DNA from: Mesocentrotus franciscanus | Taxonomy: Eukaryota > Echinodermata > Echinoidea > Camarodonta > Strongylocentrotidae | NCBI GenBank assembly: GCA_037976565.1 | Contig: CP137681.1 | Location: forward strand, 29,698,127-29,762,126 | Length of the DNA: 64,000 nucleotides | Direction: 5' to 3' | Shown here: one piece after another, positions 42,806-55,452 of the stretch | Layout: every line of letters starts with the position of its first letter | How positions within the stretch are numbered: position 1 is the first letter of the stretch | The notes under the pieces: generated by a model | The model's input: only the letters and a program-made list of their open reading frames with translations | What the model was told of the DNA's origin: nothing | The model's database searches: none | Position numbers and translations under genes: made by a program

Positions 42806-44264
42806 ATTTCAAGGTTTCTTTATTTTTTTTCCACATAATATAACAAAATCAAATGAACATGCAATACATACAAAGAAACAACAGATAATTATACAATTAT
42901 TGTTCAAATAAGTAATTTAAGATTGGCACATTGGTGAAAACATAGTGGAGGAGTCTATTAAAAAAGCATGGCTTGTATTTTATAGACCCCTTGAGAATAA
43001 AAAACGTTACAAGTGCTCTGTAATATAAATTTAAAAAAAATATGTATAATTGCTTAGGTAATCCTACACCCGCCCCCCTACGCTACAAAACAAAAAGGTT
43101 GTCTTTGACATTGGTGTATACAGATCATTTCTACAGATGTCGGAAATAATAGCAAATGATGATCTTTCTAGCAGAGAAGAGAGATAGAGAGAGAGAGAGA
43201 GAGAAAGAAAGAGAAAGTGGAACATGAAGCATGAAGGAAGAAGGACGGGGACATTACACACTATGGTTACTTTTGCAATGTTTTGATATTATCTTACTAA
43301 TAGGTTTATCTTTTATTTTTGTTATTTATTGTTCCAAAAGCTGTTATCCCTAAACATGTTGACGTTTTAACAAATGTATCTATCTAGAAGGATTTTTTTG
43401 AGTCTACGTTTAAATGAAAAAATAGTAGGAGCTGATTTAATATTATCATACAATGAGTTCCATAGCTGTGGTCCGGTATAATTATGTACAAGTCTTTTGA
43501 GCAGTGACGGTTCTGATCTGTGGTAGATGAAACTGGTCCGATTGTCTAGTGGGGTACTTGTGTACTTCATTGTTTTTTAAAAATAATTGCAACAAGTTTT
43601 CTGGTAATTGATTTTTGTCTAAATGGTACATAAAACAACCGAGATTATACAAATATAATTCATCAATTTTTAAGACCTTATTATTATAAAAGAGAGTGTT
43701 AGTGTGAGAACGATAGCTTTTGTTGCAAATGATTCTCATTAGCCTTTTTTGTAGTAGTATGAGTTTATTGAGGTTTTGTTTAGTAGAGTGGCCCCATGCG
43801 AGTATTCCATAGTTCAAAATGGATAGGACAAGAGTACAGTATAATATAATTATGGAGGGTGGGCTGTGGGAAGAAATGTTTAATTTTATTAATGACACCG
43901 GTTTTACGCGATACTTTCTTACATAATTGAGTAACATGGGATTTCCATGTCAGACGGTCATCAATTATAATACCAAGACATTTTGTATTAGTAACCTGGG
44001 TGAGTGCATGTGTGTTGAGAATTGTAGGTTCAGGAAGTGTAGTTATACTATTGCTAAATATCATGAAATGGGTTTTATCAAGATTTAGTGAAAGTTCATT
44101 TGCTGAGATCCAAGTTGCTACTTCTTTTAATTCAGTGTTAACAATTTCGGAGAGCTGGTGTGGATCCTTATTGGTGTAAAATAAATTTGAATCGTCAGCA
44201 AAGAGTATAAAGGATAATAATCTAGATGAGAGATAAAAGTCATTAATATATAATATGAATAATA
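42806..44264 (-). mobile_element. 5'-truncated CR1-like LINE inserted in duplication copy 2
   Basis: On the minus strand it begins inside RT motif B (LLFILYINDFYLSSRLLSF), then FADDSNLFYTNKDPHQLSE and a C-terminal domain down to 43367, then a 3' UTR to 42806. The same family as the LINE at 48735-52346 (FADDSNLFY..., IDDRLTWKSHV versus IDDKLKWNIHI). Frames are split at about 43800 and 43500. Confidence 0.8.
43367..44250 (-). pseudogene. LINE reverse transcriptase, C-terminal half
   Basis: Contains FADDSN, TKCLGIIIDDRLTWKSHV, LKIDELYLYNLGCFMYHLDK and YPTRQSDQFHLPQIRTVTA, spread over three frames. Inactive. Confidence 0.8.
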
Positions 44265-44929
44265 GCATTGATAACAAATAGAAACGAGATGAGAAAGAAT
44301 GGACGCCATGGCGACCAGAAGTGCAATGAATCATGCACGACATATATACACATATACTCATTATCCAATCAACGAGCCATGACATGAACACCTCGATTAG
44401 TATAATTGTTGAAAACCGAATTTAATCCTACTATGATTAGGCTAATTGTCTCTCTCTAAGTGCCATACCGATTGACTTTGTCGACCATATCACATATTGG
44501 GATAATTTGGTGATCATAAACCCATGAATGCAGTGTTGAGAAAGGGCAAGCAAATAATAATGTAGGCATATAGTGATGTGAACCAATTATTAAAAAACAA
44601 TTTCCGCCAATCGAGGCCAATATGTAATGCTAAAATGCAACAACGAAAAGAGAAAAAAAAGAAGAAAAAATTTGCCTCAATAATTGACGACGTCACTATA
44701 TCATTACAAAAATTACTTTAACATGCCAATGATGAAGCTCGATTCATCTACAAGTTTATCCTAATATCAAATATAGAAAAATATATAGAGACACTACTTC
44801 ATGTATATTTATATGATATTCGTTACAGCCAAGAAATCTAAACGTGATAAATTAGCAAACCCTCTTTCATGGACCCCCTAACCATCACCATAGAGTTATT
44901 CCAAAAGGATGTATTTTCATTTATTTCCT

Positions 44930-45011
44930 CCTCCTCCCCCTTTCTCTCTCCCTCTCTCTTCCCCCCTCTCTCTCTCTCTCCCTCTCTCTCTCGCTCCCAT
45001 GCTCTCTCGCG

Positions 45012-45042
<31 letters not shown>

Positions 45043-45125
45043 GCTCCCATGCTCTCTCGCTCTCTCTCCCTCCCTCTCTCTCTCTTGCTCTCTCTCTCTC
45101 TTTCTCTCACTCTCACTCTTTTTCA
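44930..45125. repeat. (CT)n low-complexity tract
   Basis: TCTC-rich run giving Ser/Leu and Arg/Glu frames of no meaning. Confidence 0.95.
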
Positions 45126-45539
45126 GTCCTTTTTTCTCTCCCGTTTCCAAATTCAGTTTTTTGCAACTAGTGTCACATCAAAACATAATCATATTTTGAA
45201 TTGTAATCATTTGCTTCCATCTGTTTCTGTATTTTATGAGATGTTGCTCATTTAACCCCGGAGATTCACCCGCTTCATAGTAAGTGGACTTCAACTATCG
45301 GTATTTAGTTTGAATGTCACCAATCTTTTCAAAACATTTCGATTGGAAACTTTTCTGTAGTTCGGACAAATATCGTTAAGTATCCGGTACTACGTTAACG
45401 CATGATAGTTTAAGTCTATATGTGTCCGGACAGGCTGTGTATCCAGACAATTGATTTAATCAAGCAATTTGAAGAAAATTACATGCCATATTCCCTAAAT
45501 CTTTTAAGGCTTATAATAGACATTATTATAAAGGACGAA

Positions 45540-45765
45540 TAATAATTATTTTTTAATTATTTTTTTACTAATAGATACCCCGAAGAAACCAACAGCCTGC
45601 CAAAATGAAAACATTAATTCTCAACTTTGATAACAAATAGAAACGAGATGAGAAAGAATGAACGCCATGGCGACCAGAAGTGCAATGAATCATGCACGAC
45701 ATACACACATCATCATTATCCAATCAATGAGCCATGGCATGAACACCACGATTAGTATAATTGCC
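45540..45765. repeat. Segmental duplication, partial copy 3
   Basis: Shares ACTAATAGATACCCC, GAAACCAACAGCCTGCCAA, AACAAATAGAAACGAGATGA, CATGGCGACCAGAAGTGCAA and GATTAGTATAATTG with copies 1 and 2. Confidence 0.75.
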
Positions 45766-45891
45766 ACCCTCACCTTTTGGGCGGCCTAAACGAAGGGGAA
45801 AATTGAAAAAAGAGAGAAACCAAGGTAAAAGAGAAGGAGATAGGAGGAAAGAGGGAAAGGAGAGTTAGAGAGAGAGAGAGAGATAAAGACG

Positions 45892-46065
45892 ATGAAACTA
45901 AAAGTTACACGTACAGATTACATTGCCGATGAGTTGGCTCGACATGTTCCTACGAAAACTTCGGACGAAATAGAAACCAGGGAGGATGTTGTCCTTGGTA
46001 GAACAGTACGGAAAAAACAGTTCTATAAAAAATTGTTTTTAGAGATAAATTCTAAAATGAAATGA
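45892..46065 (+). CDS. Small ORF (57 codons), probable retroelement fragment
   Basis: ATG to TGA reading MKLKVTRTDYIADELARHVP then TKTSDEIETREDVVLGRTVR and a Lys-rich end. Residue use is coding-like, but it is too short to place. It may be the tail of a LINE ORF or part of the following repeat. Not recognised. Confidence 0.25.
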   Translation: MKLKVTRTDYIADELARHVPTKTSDEIETREDVVLGRTVRKKQFYKKLFLEINSKMK

Positions 46066-46104
46066 TAGGGGCTGTGTGAATATCAAGGAGAAAATTAATA
46101 TTTC

Positions 46105-46420
46105 TATCGCTCGTGACGGCTATCTTGAAGATGCTGAAGTCTTAAAACTCGAGAGCTTCCGGGGGCTCCGTTCTTTGGTCCTCCGGCAGGGGATTTGCCC
46201 CCACGACCCCATCCGCAAAGATAACGGTGATTCCCAAGACAACCCTTTGTTGTATATAAATTGTCCAAAAGAGAGTGTATGTTTTTTTGCCCAAGACGGC
46301 TATTTTGAAGGTTCTGAATTGCTAAAACTCGAGAACGGCTGGGGCTCTGCACCACAATAGGGGCCACAAGGCGGGCCCTTGGACCTCATCCGCTAGCGCT
46401 AACGCGGTTCGCCGCTGCAT
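46105..46420. repeat. Two tandem copies of a repeat of about 160-190 bp
   Basis: GACGGCTATCTTGAAGATGC, TAAAACTCGAGAGC and GGGGCTCCGT recur as GACGGCTATTTTGAAGGTTC, TAAAACTCGAGAAC and GGGGCTCTGC. Non-coding interspersed repeat. The 94-codon frame over it is judged accidental. Confidence 0.6.
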
Positions 46421-46929
46421 ATTAATTCGTAAATAGACCCTTTATAATATTTATATTTATCGCCAAATTGATGTACACGTGAAAGTGAGTATAGGTACGC
46501 ACTATGCTGCTCTCTGATTGGTCCGATGGTATACAACATCTATCCACACAAATGCAGCCAGCCATTGTCTGTAATGCTCCTTCAACAGGAACACACCCGC
46601 TCTATAACATCTCGAACAGAAATCGATTTCAACCAGCTGCCAAGTTGTTGTGTCGTTCATTACATGTACGTGTAACTATTGCACTGAAGCATTTTCCATC
46701 TATTATTTGTGTGCAAATAAGCAACCTTCCACGCGTTTCAAGATAAGAGCAGAGTACAATTTCCACTAAGGTAAGACAAATCAAGGGTCAAATGGGATGA
46801 TAATCGATTGTATCGGATAACGAATCTATTGATATCTGAATTTCGTACATGTTTATTTCAAAGAAAAACAAGATAAAGCTCACACGAAACGAATCTCTTT
46901 TTTTAAAGGACGTTGGGAATCAACATTTA

Positions 46930-48049
46930 TAAATTTTTAGAAGTTTCAATTTTGTTATGTCTACCTAACATTAATGACCCCAGTTGGTATGTTTAGCATT
47001 AAGAATATCCGTGCTTGGACTCTGGTTGATAAAAGATTATTGGGAAAGAAAGTCCCGGTTGAAAAGAATATTTTATGGCACAATCAATATAATAATGTTT
47101 TGAATAAAACACCGTTGTTCTATAAAGAATGGTTTCATAGTGGAGTAATCCGTTTGAAAGACATTATTTTGTCTGTAAATGGAGGATTTAAAAGTGTGGA
47201 AGAAATAATAGCTTTATTGAAATTTAGAAATAGCAAAAAATCTGCAATATTTGATTATGCAAAATTACGTCAAGCCATACGTAAAATTCGGCTTGCCCAA
47301 ATATCCAAATAATAAAAAGCAAAATGTATCACCGCTTACTATTCCCAAATTAAAAGTAGGTAAAACTGTAAAGGGCTTAAATGATATAACGTCAAGATAT
47401 TTTTATGACCATCTGATACAGCAGGAAGGGAAATACTCTTCTGGGAAAATATTTTAAGGATGAATACAAAATGGAAGATATGTTTTGAACGGAATTTATT
47501 ACAAGTAAAAAAAAAACAAATTGAGAGAATTTAATTTTAAAGTGTTGTATAACTTATTGCCTGTGAAAAGAAATTTATGTAAATGGAGAATGAGTGAAGA
47601 TGCAAAATGTAATACTTGTCAGGTAGATGTAGATATGATACATGCCTTGGTCACGTGTAAATTAAATAAAACCTTTTGGGCATATGTTACCTGGTTGATT
47701 AAAAAAAAAATCACAAGCATGTTGTCATTAACATTAATATTTTGATGAAAAGTAGCGAACATAACGAAATAGACGATTTTATTACCATAGCTTTTTGGAC
47801 AGTTTATAAATTGATTTTGTTAGGAAATTATAAGGGTGTTGATAATAGAGAATCCAGTTTGAGTTTTTTATTTGCTTCTGAACTACGTAAGAGACTAGAA
47901 GTTAACAGGAAATGTACTGGTAAACATTTGTTTAGACTTCCTAATGTATTATCTGATTTTGTTTGATATTTTGATATGAATGTGAAATGAAAGTCTTCAG
48001 ATTATGAATAAATGCTTTTGAAAGAAAGAAGAAGACAAAAAAAAAAACA
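46930..48049 (+). mobile_element. L1/Tx1-like LINE 3' end with poly(A)
   Basis: Plus-strand frames give MFSIKNIRAWTLVDKRLLGK, FYKEWFHSGVIRLKDIILSV, REFNFKVLYNLLPVKRNLCK, and CNTCQVDVDMIHALVTCKLN, which has the CxxC...H...C knuckle of L1-type ORF2 C-termini. An ANTIFW-like tail region (FITIAFWTVYKLIL) and a run of A (48038-48047) after AATAAATGC close it. At least three frame breaks. This lineage differs from the CR1-like LINEs nearby. Confidence 0.7.
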
Positions 48050-48296
48050 TTCACAAAGCGTTGCAGGGCTTCATTATCATCTTTTTACATCATTTTTCGT
48101 AAGAGTGAGAAAACGGTATTACTTTTACAGTGCTGAATCCCTTGATTTTTTTCTTTATGACTATACAATAGATGCAGAGACATAACTCCGTTGTTACCCT
48201 GAGAGACATGTTCCTACTTCTCTGCACTTCATCCGTCATTGGTGAGAATTAGAATGAATTTAGTCTTTTATTTTAATTGATTAAATAAAATTTATT

Positions 48297-48475
48297 AAAA
48301 AGTTTGTCAACCCCAAAAAGATTGTAACAAAAGGTTTGTCAACCGTTTGCGGTAGCGTTTGAAATCAAGAACAACATACTATAATTCTAAGAAACCCCGA
48401 AAAGTGGTTATTTTCAAAATAGCGTCCAAGATGGCCGCAATACCTTAAAATAGCCATAAATCAGAAATAAACAGC
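48297..48475 (-). repeat. Dispersed copy of the 60520-60680 repeat
   Basis: The reverse complement matches 60520-60680: TTATGGCTATTTTAAGG, TTGAAAATAACCACTTT, TTGTTCTTGATTTCAAACGC. Confidence 0.65.
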
Positions 48476-49153
48476 TTAGTCTAATAAAAAGATACAAAAC
48501 TAAAAGGAACTCTGGACTCGATCAGATCGTGAGCTGAAATGACTTTACTAGAAGAAATTCAATTTTAACAGATCAGAACATAAGTGACATCATAAATAAA
48601 GAACCAATCAGAAACATAAAATGGAATTGTACAAGATAATGGAAGAACCCAGGGAGAAGGAAGAACCAACAAACAGTATGGAAGGGTGTCTCATAAGGTG
48701 TATATCATATAAATGAGAACTGAACAATAGAACAGTTTCAGTTTTCAGTTTAGTTTATTTCATTTCCATTTTTTCTAGCATCATTGCAAACACAATACAA
48801 TTCAATATGCAGTAAACAATAATTGTATAGTATACAACATGAATATACAAATCAATATACAGTATGCAATGCAAAAGAATCAAATCAAGCGTGACGAAAA
48901 TACTAATCAATGACTAAAACATTATTCATAATTTGGATTATTAAAAAATACAGAGTTAACATGGAAAGTAAATATTATGATTCTTTAAGTTGTTTTATTT
49001 TTATCTATTATTTTTGTATACTAAAATTGAGGAAATGGAGAGGTCCACTAAGAAGCAGGGCTTGTTTAGTGTGGATCCCTCAAATAGTGAGTAGAATAGA
49101 TCTCTTTAAAGATAGAAAATGAAATTAAGACAAATATCGTAAGGAAAAAATAT

Positions 49154-49410
49154 CTAAGTGTGAGAGGTGATATGGTGCCAATGGTATATGGAGATGCAGA
49201 AAAGAAAATGAAGATGGAAGAAGAGTGAGAGGAGAAAGCTGGCGCGTCTGTGTGGGAAGAAAAAGAGAAAGATAAAAGTAATTAAAAAGAGAAAGAGAGA
49301 GAGAGAAAGGAAGAAAGAGAGAGACAGAAAGAAAGAAAGAGAAAGAGAGAGAAAGAAAGACGGAGATGTAGAGAGAAAGGGAGAGAGAGAGAGAGAAAGA
49401 AAGAGAGTTG
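49154..49410. repeat. (GAAA)n/(GA)n tract in the LINE 3' region
   Basis: Purine-rich tandem tract of about 150 bp at its densest (49260-49407). Confidence 0.9.
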
Positions 49411-49502
49411 GGTCCCGATCGCTCAATTTGAATTTTCTTTAAATGTTTCGAGAATATTTTTTTTCAACTTGATTTTGAAGCAGTTTAAGCTTAAAGAATT
49501 AA

Positions 49503-51111
49503 TTATATCGTTGCTAAGTGAGTTCCAGTATTTCGGACCGTAGAAAGAAATTGTTTTATGTGCGAAAAGAGTGCGGGTACGGGAAGGTGGAAACGGTTGG
49601 ATTGCCTGGTTGGGTAATTATGAATGGTGCTGTTTTTTGTGAACATGTTGATGAATGTGTGTGGCAGTTCGTTTTTATTCAATTTATACATGAACTGTCC
49701 TGTTTGAAAAAGAAATAAGTCTGAAAATTTCAAAATTTTTGACTCATAAAACAAAGGATCAGTATGTGAACGAGTAGGAGCATTATGTATAATTCTTATG
49801 TTTTTCTTTGTAAGGTAAAAATTTTATCAGTAAGGTATTTACTAGCATTACCCCACGCCATTATTCCATAATTAAGGTAGGGTAAAATTAGTGAGAAGTA
49901 TAATGTGAATAGTGTAGACTTTGGGAATGAATATTTAAGTTTATTCATGATTCCAGTATTTCGGGAGACAATTTTGGATATATTTTGAATGTGTATGTTC
50001 CATTTCAATTTATCGTCGATCGTGAGCCCTAAGAATCTGGTTGATGTTACCCTAACAAGGGGCGTGTCTTCCAGAAAGATATTTCCAGGTAAATTTTGCA
50101 AGGTGTTACTAAACAACATGAAGTTAGTTTTCAGAACGTTTAACGATACCTTGTTAGCTTTAACCCATTCTACTACACGTTTAAGTTCTGTGTTTATTGT
50201 TGGAAGAAGGTTAGTTGGATTAGAGTGAGAATAAAATAAGTTTGAATCGTCTGCAAATAAAGTGAAAGATAATACATCTGAAGACTTATGAAAGTCATTT
50301 ATGTATATGATAAACAATAAGGGACCTAGGATGCTTCCTGTGGAACACCACAACTAATGGATTGTAGCGATGACCTTTGATTATTTATTTCTACAAATTG
50401 TTTTCTGTTTGTTAAATAATTCCTGAACCATTCCAAGGCTTTCCCTCGAACACCATAGTGCGACAATTTATGTAAGAGAATATTATGGTTTATTGTATCA
50501 AAAGCCTTGGAAAAGTCCAGGAATATTGCTATAGTATGTAAGTGGTGATCAATGGCTTGGGATATAGTATCTACGCATTTCAATATTGCTTGAGTTGTGT
50601 TGCGGTTTGGTCGAAAGCCAAATTGAGATTGTTATTGATAAGTTAAAAATATGGACCAGAGGATTTGCAATCGTTAAGATAATTGATTTGAGTAGATGAT
50701 TGTCGATCTCGTCATGCCCTGAACTTCTTTTACTTTCCAATTTATTTACTATACTAATTATTTCCTCGCGGTTAGTTGGGACGAAAAACAAAGAAGATGG
50801 ATTTTGTTACTTAGAAAGTTATCAAATTTTCTTTCGGTTGTTGGGATGTTTTCTGCTAATTTTTGTCCTATCTGTGAGAAGTACGAGTTGAAGGTTTCAG
50901 CCATTGCTTGAGGGTCTTCGATCAAAGTGTCAGTGTCAGATTTAATTTTCGTTATTTTTTGAGTCTTATTGTTTCTGTTTAAGGTTGTATTTATTATTTT
51001 CCATGTGTTTTTAGGGTTATTCTTGTTAAGTTCAAACTGCGTAGTATAATGATGTTTTTTTGCTTGACGTAGTACTTTTGTCAAAACATTTTTATATCGG
51101 GTGTTTGTCAC
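49503..51111 (-). pseudogene. CR1-like LINE reverse transcriptase (broken)
   Basis: Order on the minus strand: NSYFSQIGQKLAENIPTTER, SGHDEIDNHLLKSIIL, QFGFRPNRNTTQAIL (other frame), IFLDFSKAFDTINHNILLHK, SCGVPQ, then after a frame break SILGPLLFIIYINDF, FADDSNLFYS, LKWNIHIQNISKIVSRNTG and YPTRQSNRFHLPVPALFS. Between LVHIFNLSIT and QFGFRPN about 60 residues of the fingers are missing (junction near 50630), so this copy cannot encode an active enzyme. Confidence 0.8.
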
Positions 51112-52346
51112 GGGTTTTATTTGTTGGATTAGTTTTGTATTTATAATAGAGGTTGTTTTTCCGGTTTATTGATCTTAAAATAGACTTTGTTACCCAGGGG
51201 GATCTTGGTATCTTTTTATAGTTATTGATTTGTTCTGTTAATGGTATACAAATATCAAATTGGCCCTTAAGTATGCTTATAAATCTTTCGTAAGCTTCAT
51301 TCACATCTTCAGAAATATAAATTTGATGCCAGTCCACTGTACTTAAATTTTCATTAAGGCGTTCTATATTTCCAGCATTTAATTTGCGGGTTTTAATTTT
51401 TTGGGAACGCCTATCACCTGGTGTGTTAGAAAGTGAAGTTTTACAAAAGATTGGGTAATGATCAGATATGTCCGAAACGATGATTCCTGATTCTAAAGGC
51501 TGTTGCTTGTTAGTAAAGATATTGTCGATTAAAGTGGCTGATTGGTCTGTCACTCTAGTTGGTTTGGAGATAGTAGGTAAAAATGAGGCAGATAAAATTA
51601 ATTCCAGGAAATCATGAGAAAATCCTTGTGCATTAGACTGCAACAGATTGACATTGAAGTCACCCATGATGAAACAATATTTATTTTGAATTATAGGACT
51701 GTGTAAAATATTGTGGATGTCTGTTAAAAATCGCCATGGGGACAATGCGGAGGGCGGTAAATGACTCCTATTATTACATTTCTACTGGTTTGCATTTCTA
51801 CCTCTTTAAAAGTGACTCCAAAGTTTCAGTCATGTGAGTCAGACTATTGATATAAGAGTATTCTAGTCTGTTTGGAACGTATATTCCTACACCGCCTCCT
51901 ACTTTTTCTTGCCTATTGTTGGTAAGTAAATTATAACTGTCAATGTTTAGAAGAGAGTTACTAGACTCGTGTAACCAAGTTTCAGTGAGACCAATGACTG
52001 GACTATTTTGTGGATTAAAATGTTCAAGAAGTAGACCAAGCTGATCAAAATTCTTATTCAGACTCCTGATGTTTAAATGTAAAAGGAAGATGTTATTAGT
52101 TGTGTCGTTTAACAAGTTGGATTTGTATTCATTAATCGTAAAGTATTTGGAGGATGTTAAATGTTGCGCAAGGTCATTGTTGTCAAGGTTAAGAATCAAC
52201 TCCTCTGAGTTTGTATTTAATTCACTGGAAATGCGTGTATCGTATTCCTGATTATTAACGGGTCTGTTTTGCCTATCGCTATATAACTGGAATAAGAATT
52301 CATCATCATCGATAGTGCCAAAGGGAAATTCCGTTACTAATGCCAT
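51092..52346 (-). pseudogene. CR1-like LINE endonuclease domain (broken)
   Basis: Begins MALVTEFPFGTIDDDEFLFQ. Endonuclease motifs: LHLNIRSLNKNFDQL, VIGLTETWLHES, GGGVGIYV, then in another frame CFIMGDFNVNLLQ and SDHYPIFC. The two halves are offset by a frameshift near 51770-51800. Confidence 0.8.
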
Positions 52347-52619
52347 AACGACATTGTAAAGAATCCCAAAACTCCATCAGTGTTTTTAGTATTCAAAATA
52401 CATGTAGTAAGATTATAATTGAGCAAGTCAGTTAACGACCCGGAAAGGTTGAGGGAGGGAACAGACAGAGGAGAGTGTGCATGCGATGGGATATGGCTAG
52501 CTGATGAAACAAAAAGAAAAGGATGATAAAAGAAAATGAAAGAAGGCATGAGATGATAAGAAAATATGAATAAAACATTAGCAAGAATTAATGACATGTT
52601 GAACGGAAAATATGACATG

Positions 52620-55440
52620 AAAGTACGACCCTTCTCATAGTACGTCTAAAGGAGCTATTCAAAAGACAGAACATGTAAGTAAGCTTTTCGCATGTTTGTA
52701 GTATTTAACCGATCGCAGAGATATTCACTGAACAAGACGACAGGGAATAATGCGGTCGCAGGAAATCGGTTATTGGAATGCCAAAGATCAATTGAGGAAG
52801 GTTTTAATTAAAATACGTTATTTACATAAGGTTTAGTCGATCGAGATGAAGAAGGAGAAAATAATGTCGAATTGTCCACGTGGCCTGAATATCTCTGTCA
52901 TCATATGAGTGTAACTAAGCTATAGGTCTCGCCCAAAAGGTTTTATTTTGGTATCCTCTTTATGGAATGGAAACAAAATCAGTTGTCATGTAGAATGAAG
53001 TTACGTAGTCGGAATAAACAGCAAAGGAATATTCTAGGTTTGCAATTTTCTTAGGATTCCGGCATGGTTGACGTGTTAGATTGTGACAGGTGGAGATTAT
53101 TATAAAAGGATAATTATGGTAACTGTTCACACACTTTGATTTTATGTAGATATCATAATTAATTGGATGAGTAAATAATTCAAATGGGGATTGTATATCT
53201 GCCGTGACTGTAGATACAATTTCCAAGAGGCGGAGCTCGTCCAACTCTACATAACATTCTCACCTGCATAACCACTGTTCAGGCGTTAAAACTGTAGCCC
53301 AAGGAATGTGGATCTTATAATGGCAGGTTGCTTTCTATTAGAAAAATAAGTCGCTTGAGGTAGTAAACATTCATTGATATGCTTCAGTGGAACAATCAGG
53401 TGCAATTATAAGTGATCTACTAAGTTGAAATGACAGTTCAACATGATTATGCAACCATTGCAGCTCCGCTTGGCGTGATGGTACCTCAACTACAATCACT
53501 GTAGATGTAGCATGATTACATCCGTAGTGATGAAATTGCAAGAAGAACATAATAAATAGTGGCATTAATATGAGAAGAAAAGTCAATCTTTCGGAGAAAC
53601 TTCAGTATTATCAGCATTGTATAAAGAATTACAATCGTCTCCTTATATGTTCCCATCTTCCTGATCTTTGCGATAGAAATAACTGCAATAATCACATGAC
53701 ACGTTTACAATGAGCATTGTTACAATTTTGATAAGTAGGCTTTTATACCTTCAAATTTTGTTACTGTGAAGTGTAAAAAAAGTAATAATATAAATTTTGA
53801 CTTTCGGTAGAGGTTTAAATCACTAGTACAGTGCTCATGTTTTCATTTGGTTAACTTTGTCAAACACTGGGAGGTAATTGAGATAACTGTAGAATGGTAT
53901 TACAACTGGTGCTATCACTATATCTACATTTAGTGCAATATGATTATTGTTATGCATGGAAATGGATGAGCAATTCCGCACTTCACAGTGTAAAATTGTT
54001 ATAACAGCAAGATTGAGGTTAATATTGCTGCAATTACGTAAAAGTCGTTATGCATGTGACTTGTGTAACAAGATTTGACAACGATCTAGCTGTGCGAATA
54101 CTTGGCAGATAAGTTAATTGATTTGCAATTAGGATACCCGGGTTATTAATTGTTCTGGAGAATAGTGGCGTATCTATAGCATGGTAAATATAATAAGTTA
54201 AGTATCGTCATGATTGTATTTGGATGACAACATGGTAAGTATTGTTCGAGGGGTAGTAAATTAAAAGAATATATTGCTATCATATGCAATTTATGTAGCA
54301 TTAAAATGGCACGTTGGTATTGTGTTCAGCAAAGCTGAATCAGTATAAAGGAATAAGATTTTTTTTTTTATCATCAGGGTGAGTACTCATGAGGGTTGTA
54401 TTCAATTAAAGAATGCCCTTCATTGATTTATTTTGTTTTATTTATGTGCTACCGGGGTCTTGTTTATAGCATTCCCCAAACTTCCCGAGAATTCAGATAT
54501 AGACATCTCAGGCTCAGTTGGATTTTATTCCACTGGTTATGGCCATATAGGCGTGATAGGAGAGGCAAATGTAGAAAGTTTTGGGAGTAAATTTTTGATT
54601 AAACATAATATGGGCATCTGTAATAGCACCATGGTCTTACTATTATTGGCTATAACCATGGTGGGGTACTGATTAATAGTTTGCCAATAATCTAGAGGTT
54701 GCCATTGTAATTCATGTATATATACATACAGATAGATATTTCATGCAACCATTAAATGAAATTCTTAAAAAACAGTTCTGTATTGTCAGTGTGTAAGTAA
54801 CTATACTGAGTAACCATACAAGGAATAAGCATAATAGGAACATAAATATTGAAACAGTATACTCTAAGGAAGAGGGGAATAACGAGGGGGGATTGGGGGT
54901 AAGTGAGGAACCAACATCACTGATTCACTGAAATAGTTGTATTCAGAGCTGGAAGTAGTTATAATTATAATGATTCTATGAGATATAGAATTGATCATTA
55001 AGATGAGAGGGTAATATTGCTGCAATGCAGTAATTTACAGTTTTACATGGCTTAGTAAACATGCAAGTAAATTATTGATTTGGCCATCATAACATAGTTT
55101 TGAATTATTAGATGATACCTCGCATAATATTAGAAGTATCATAGACTCGGTCCGGTATCAAGAAATGATCATGATCATATACATCTGCATTGATATCATC
55201 AGCCATTATTACTCATAAAACAATGAAAGATGTCGAGGATTTGATTTATTCAACAAGTTTAGGTAGAGATATACGAAGCAGGATACCAAAAGGTAAGTGT
55301 TCAGGTTGAAATAAAAGTAATCGTCAGGTACACAGTTCGGGATGCCATGGTAAGTATTGAGTAAGCTCGTCGCAAACACTTGGCCAAAGTTAACATTAAC
55401 ATTTTTGTAAATATTGAGGATAACGGATCTGGATAATATT
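52620..55440. other. No recognisable gene
   Basis: AT-rich 2.8 kb. Short frames here (for example 52960-53244 minus and 54433-54672 plus) show no known motif. Weak internal similarity is seen (AATATTGCTGCAAT near 54022 and 55013; CATGGTAAGTATTG near 54230 and 55347), so part may be a decayed tandem repeat or LINE 5' UTR. Confidence 0.5.
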
Positions 55441-55452
55441 TACCAATAGCAA

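Larger units (their letters stand above)
42140..44550. repeat. Segmental duplication, copy 2
   Basis: Counterpart of 38945-41085. It is interrupted by a LINE (42806-44264), while copy 1 has the uninterrupted site near 40838-40855 (ATGAAACAATTATTTATCAG). Confidence 0.8.
48735..52346 (-). mobile_element. Near full-length CR1-like LINE (about 3.6 kb)
   Basis: From 52346 leftward: endonuclease, RT, C-terminal region, then a 3' UTR containing a GAAA tract and ending near 48735 in TTCAG/TTTAG units. The 3' UTR has CTACTAAG-type sequence related to that of 42930-43000, so both belong to one family. Inactive because of frameshifts and a deletion in the RT fingers. Confidence 0.8.

Noticed and set aside
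44838..45255. Frames of 77-128 codons rich in Ser/Leu or Arg/Glu
   Set aside because: A (CT)n low-complexity tract.
46076..46360. 94-codon frame
   Set aside because: It spans two tandem units of a non-coding repeat (TAAAACTCGAGAGC), and the repeated peptide follows from that.
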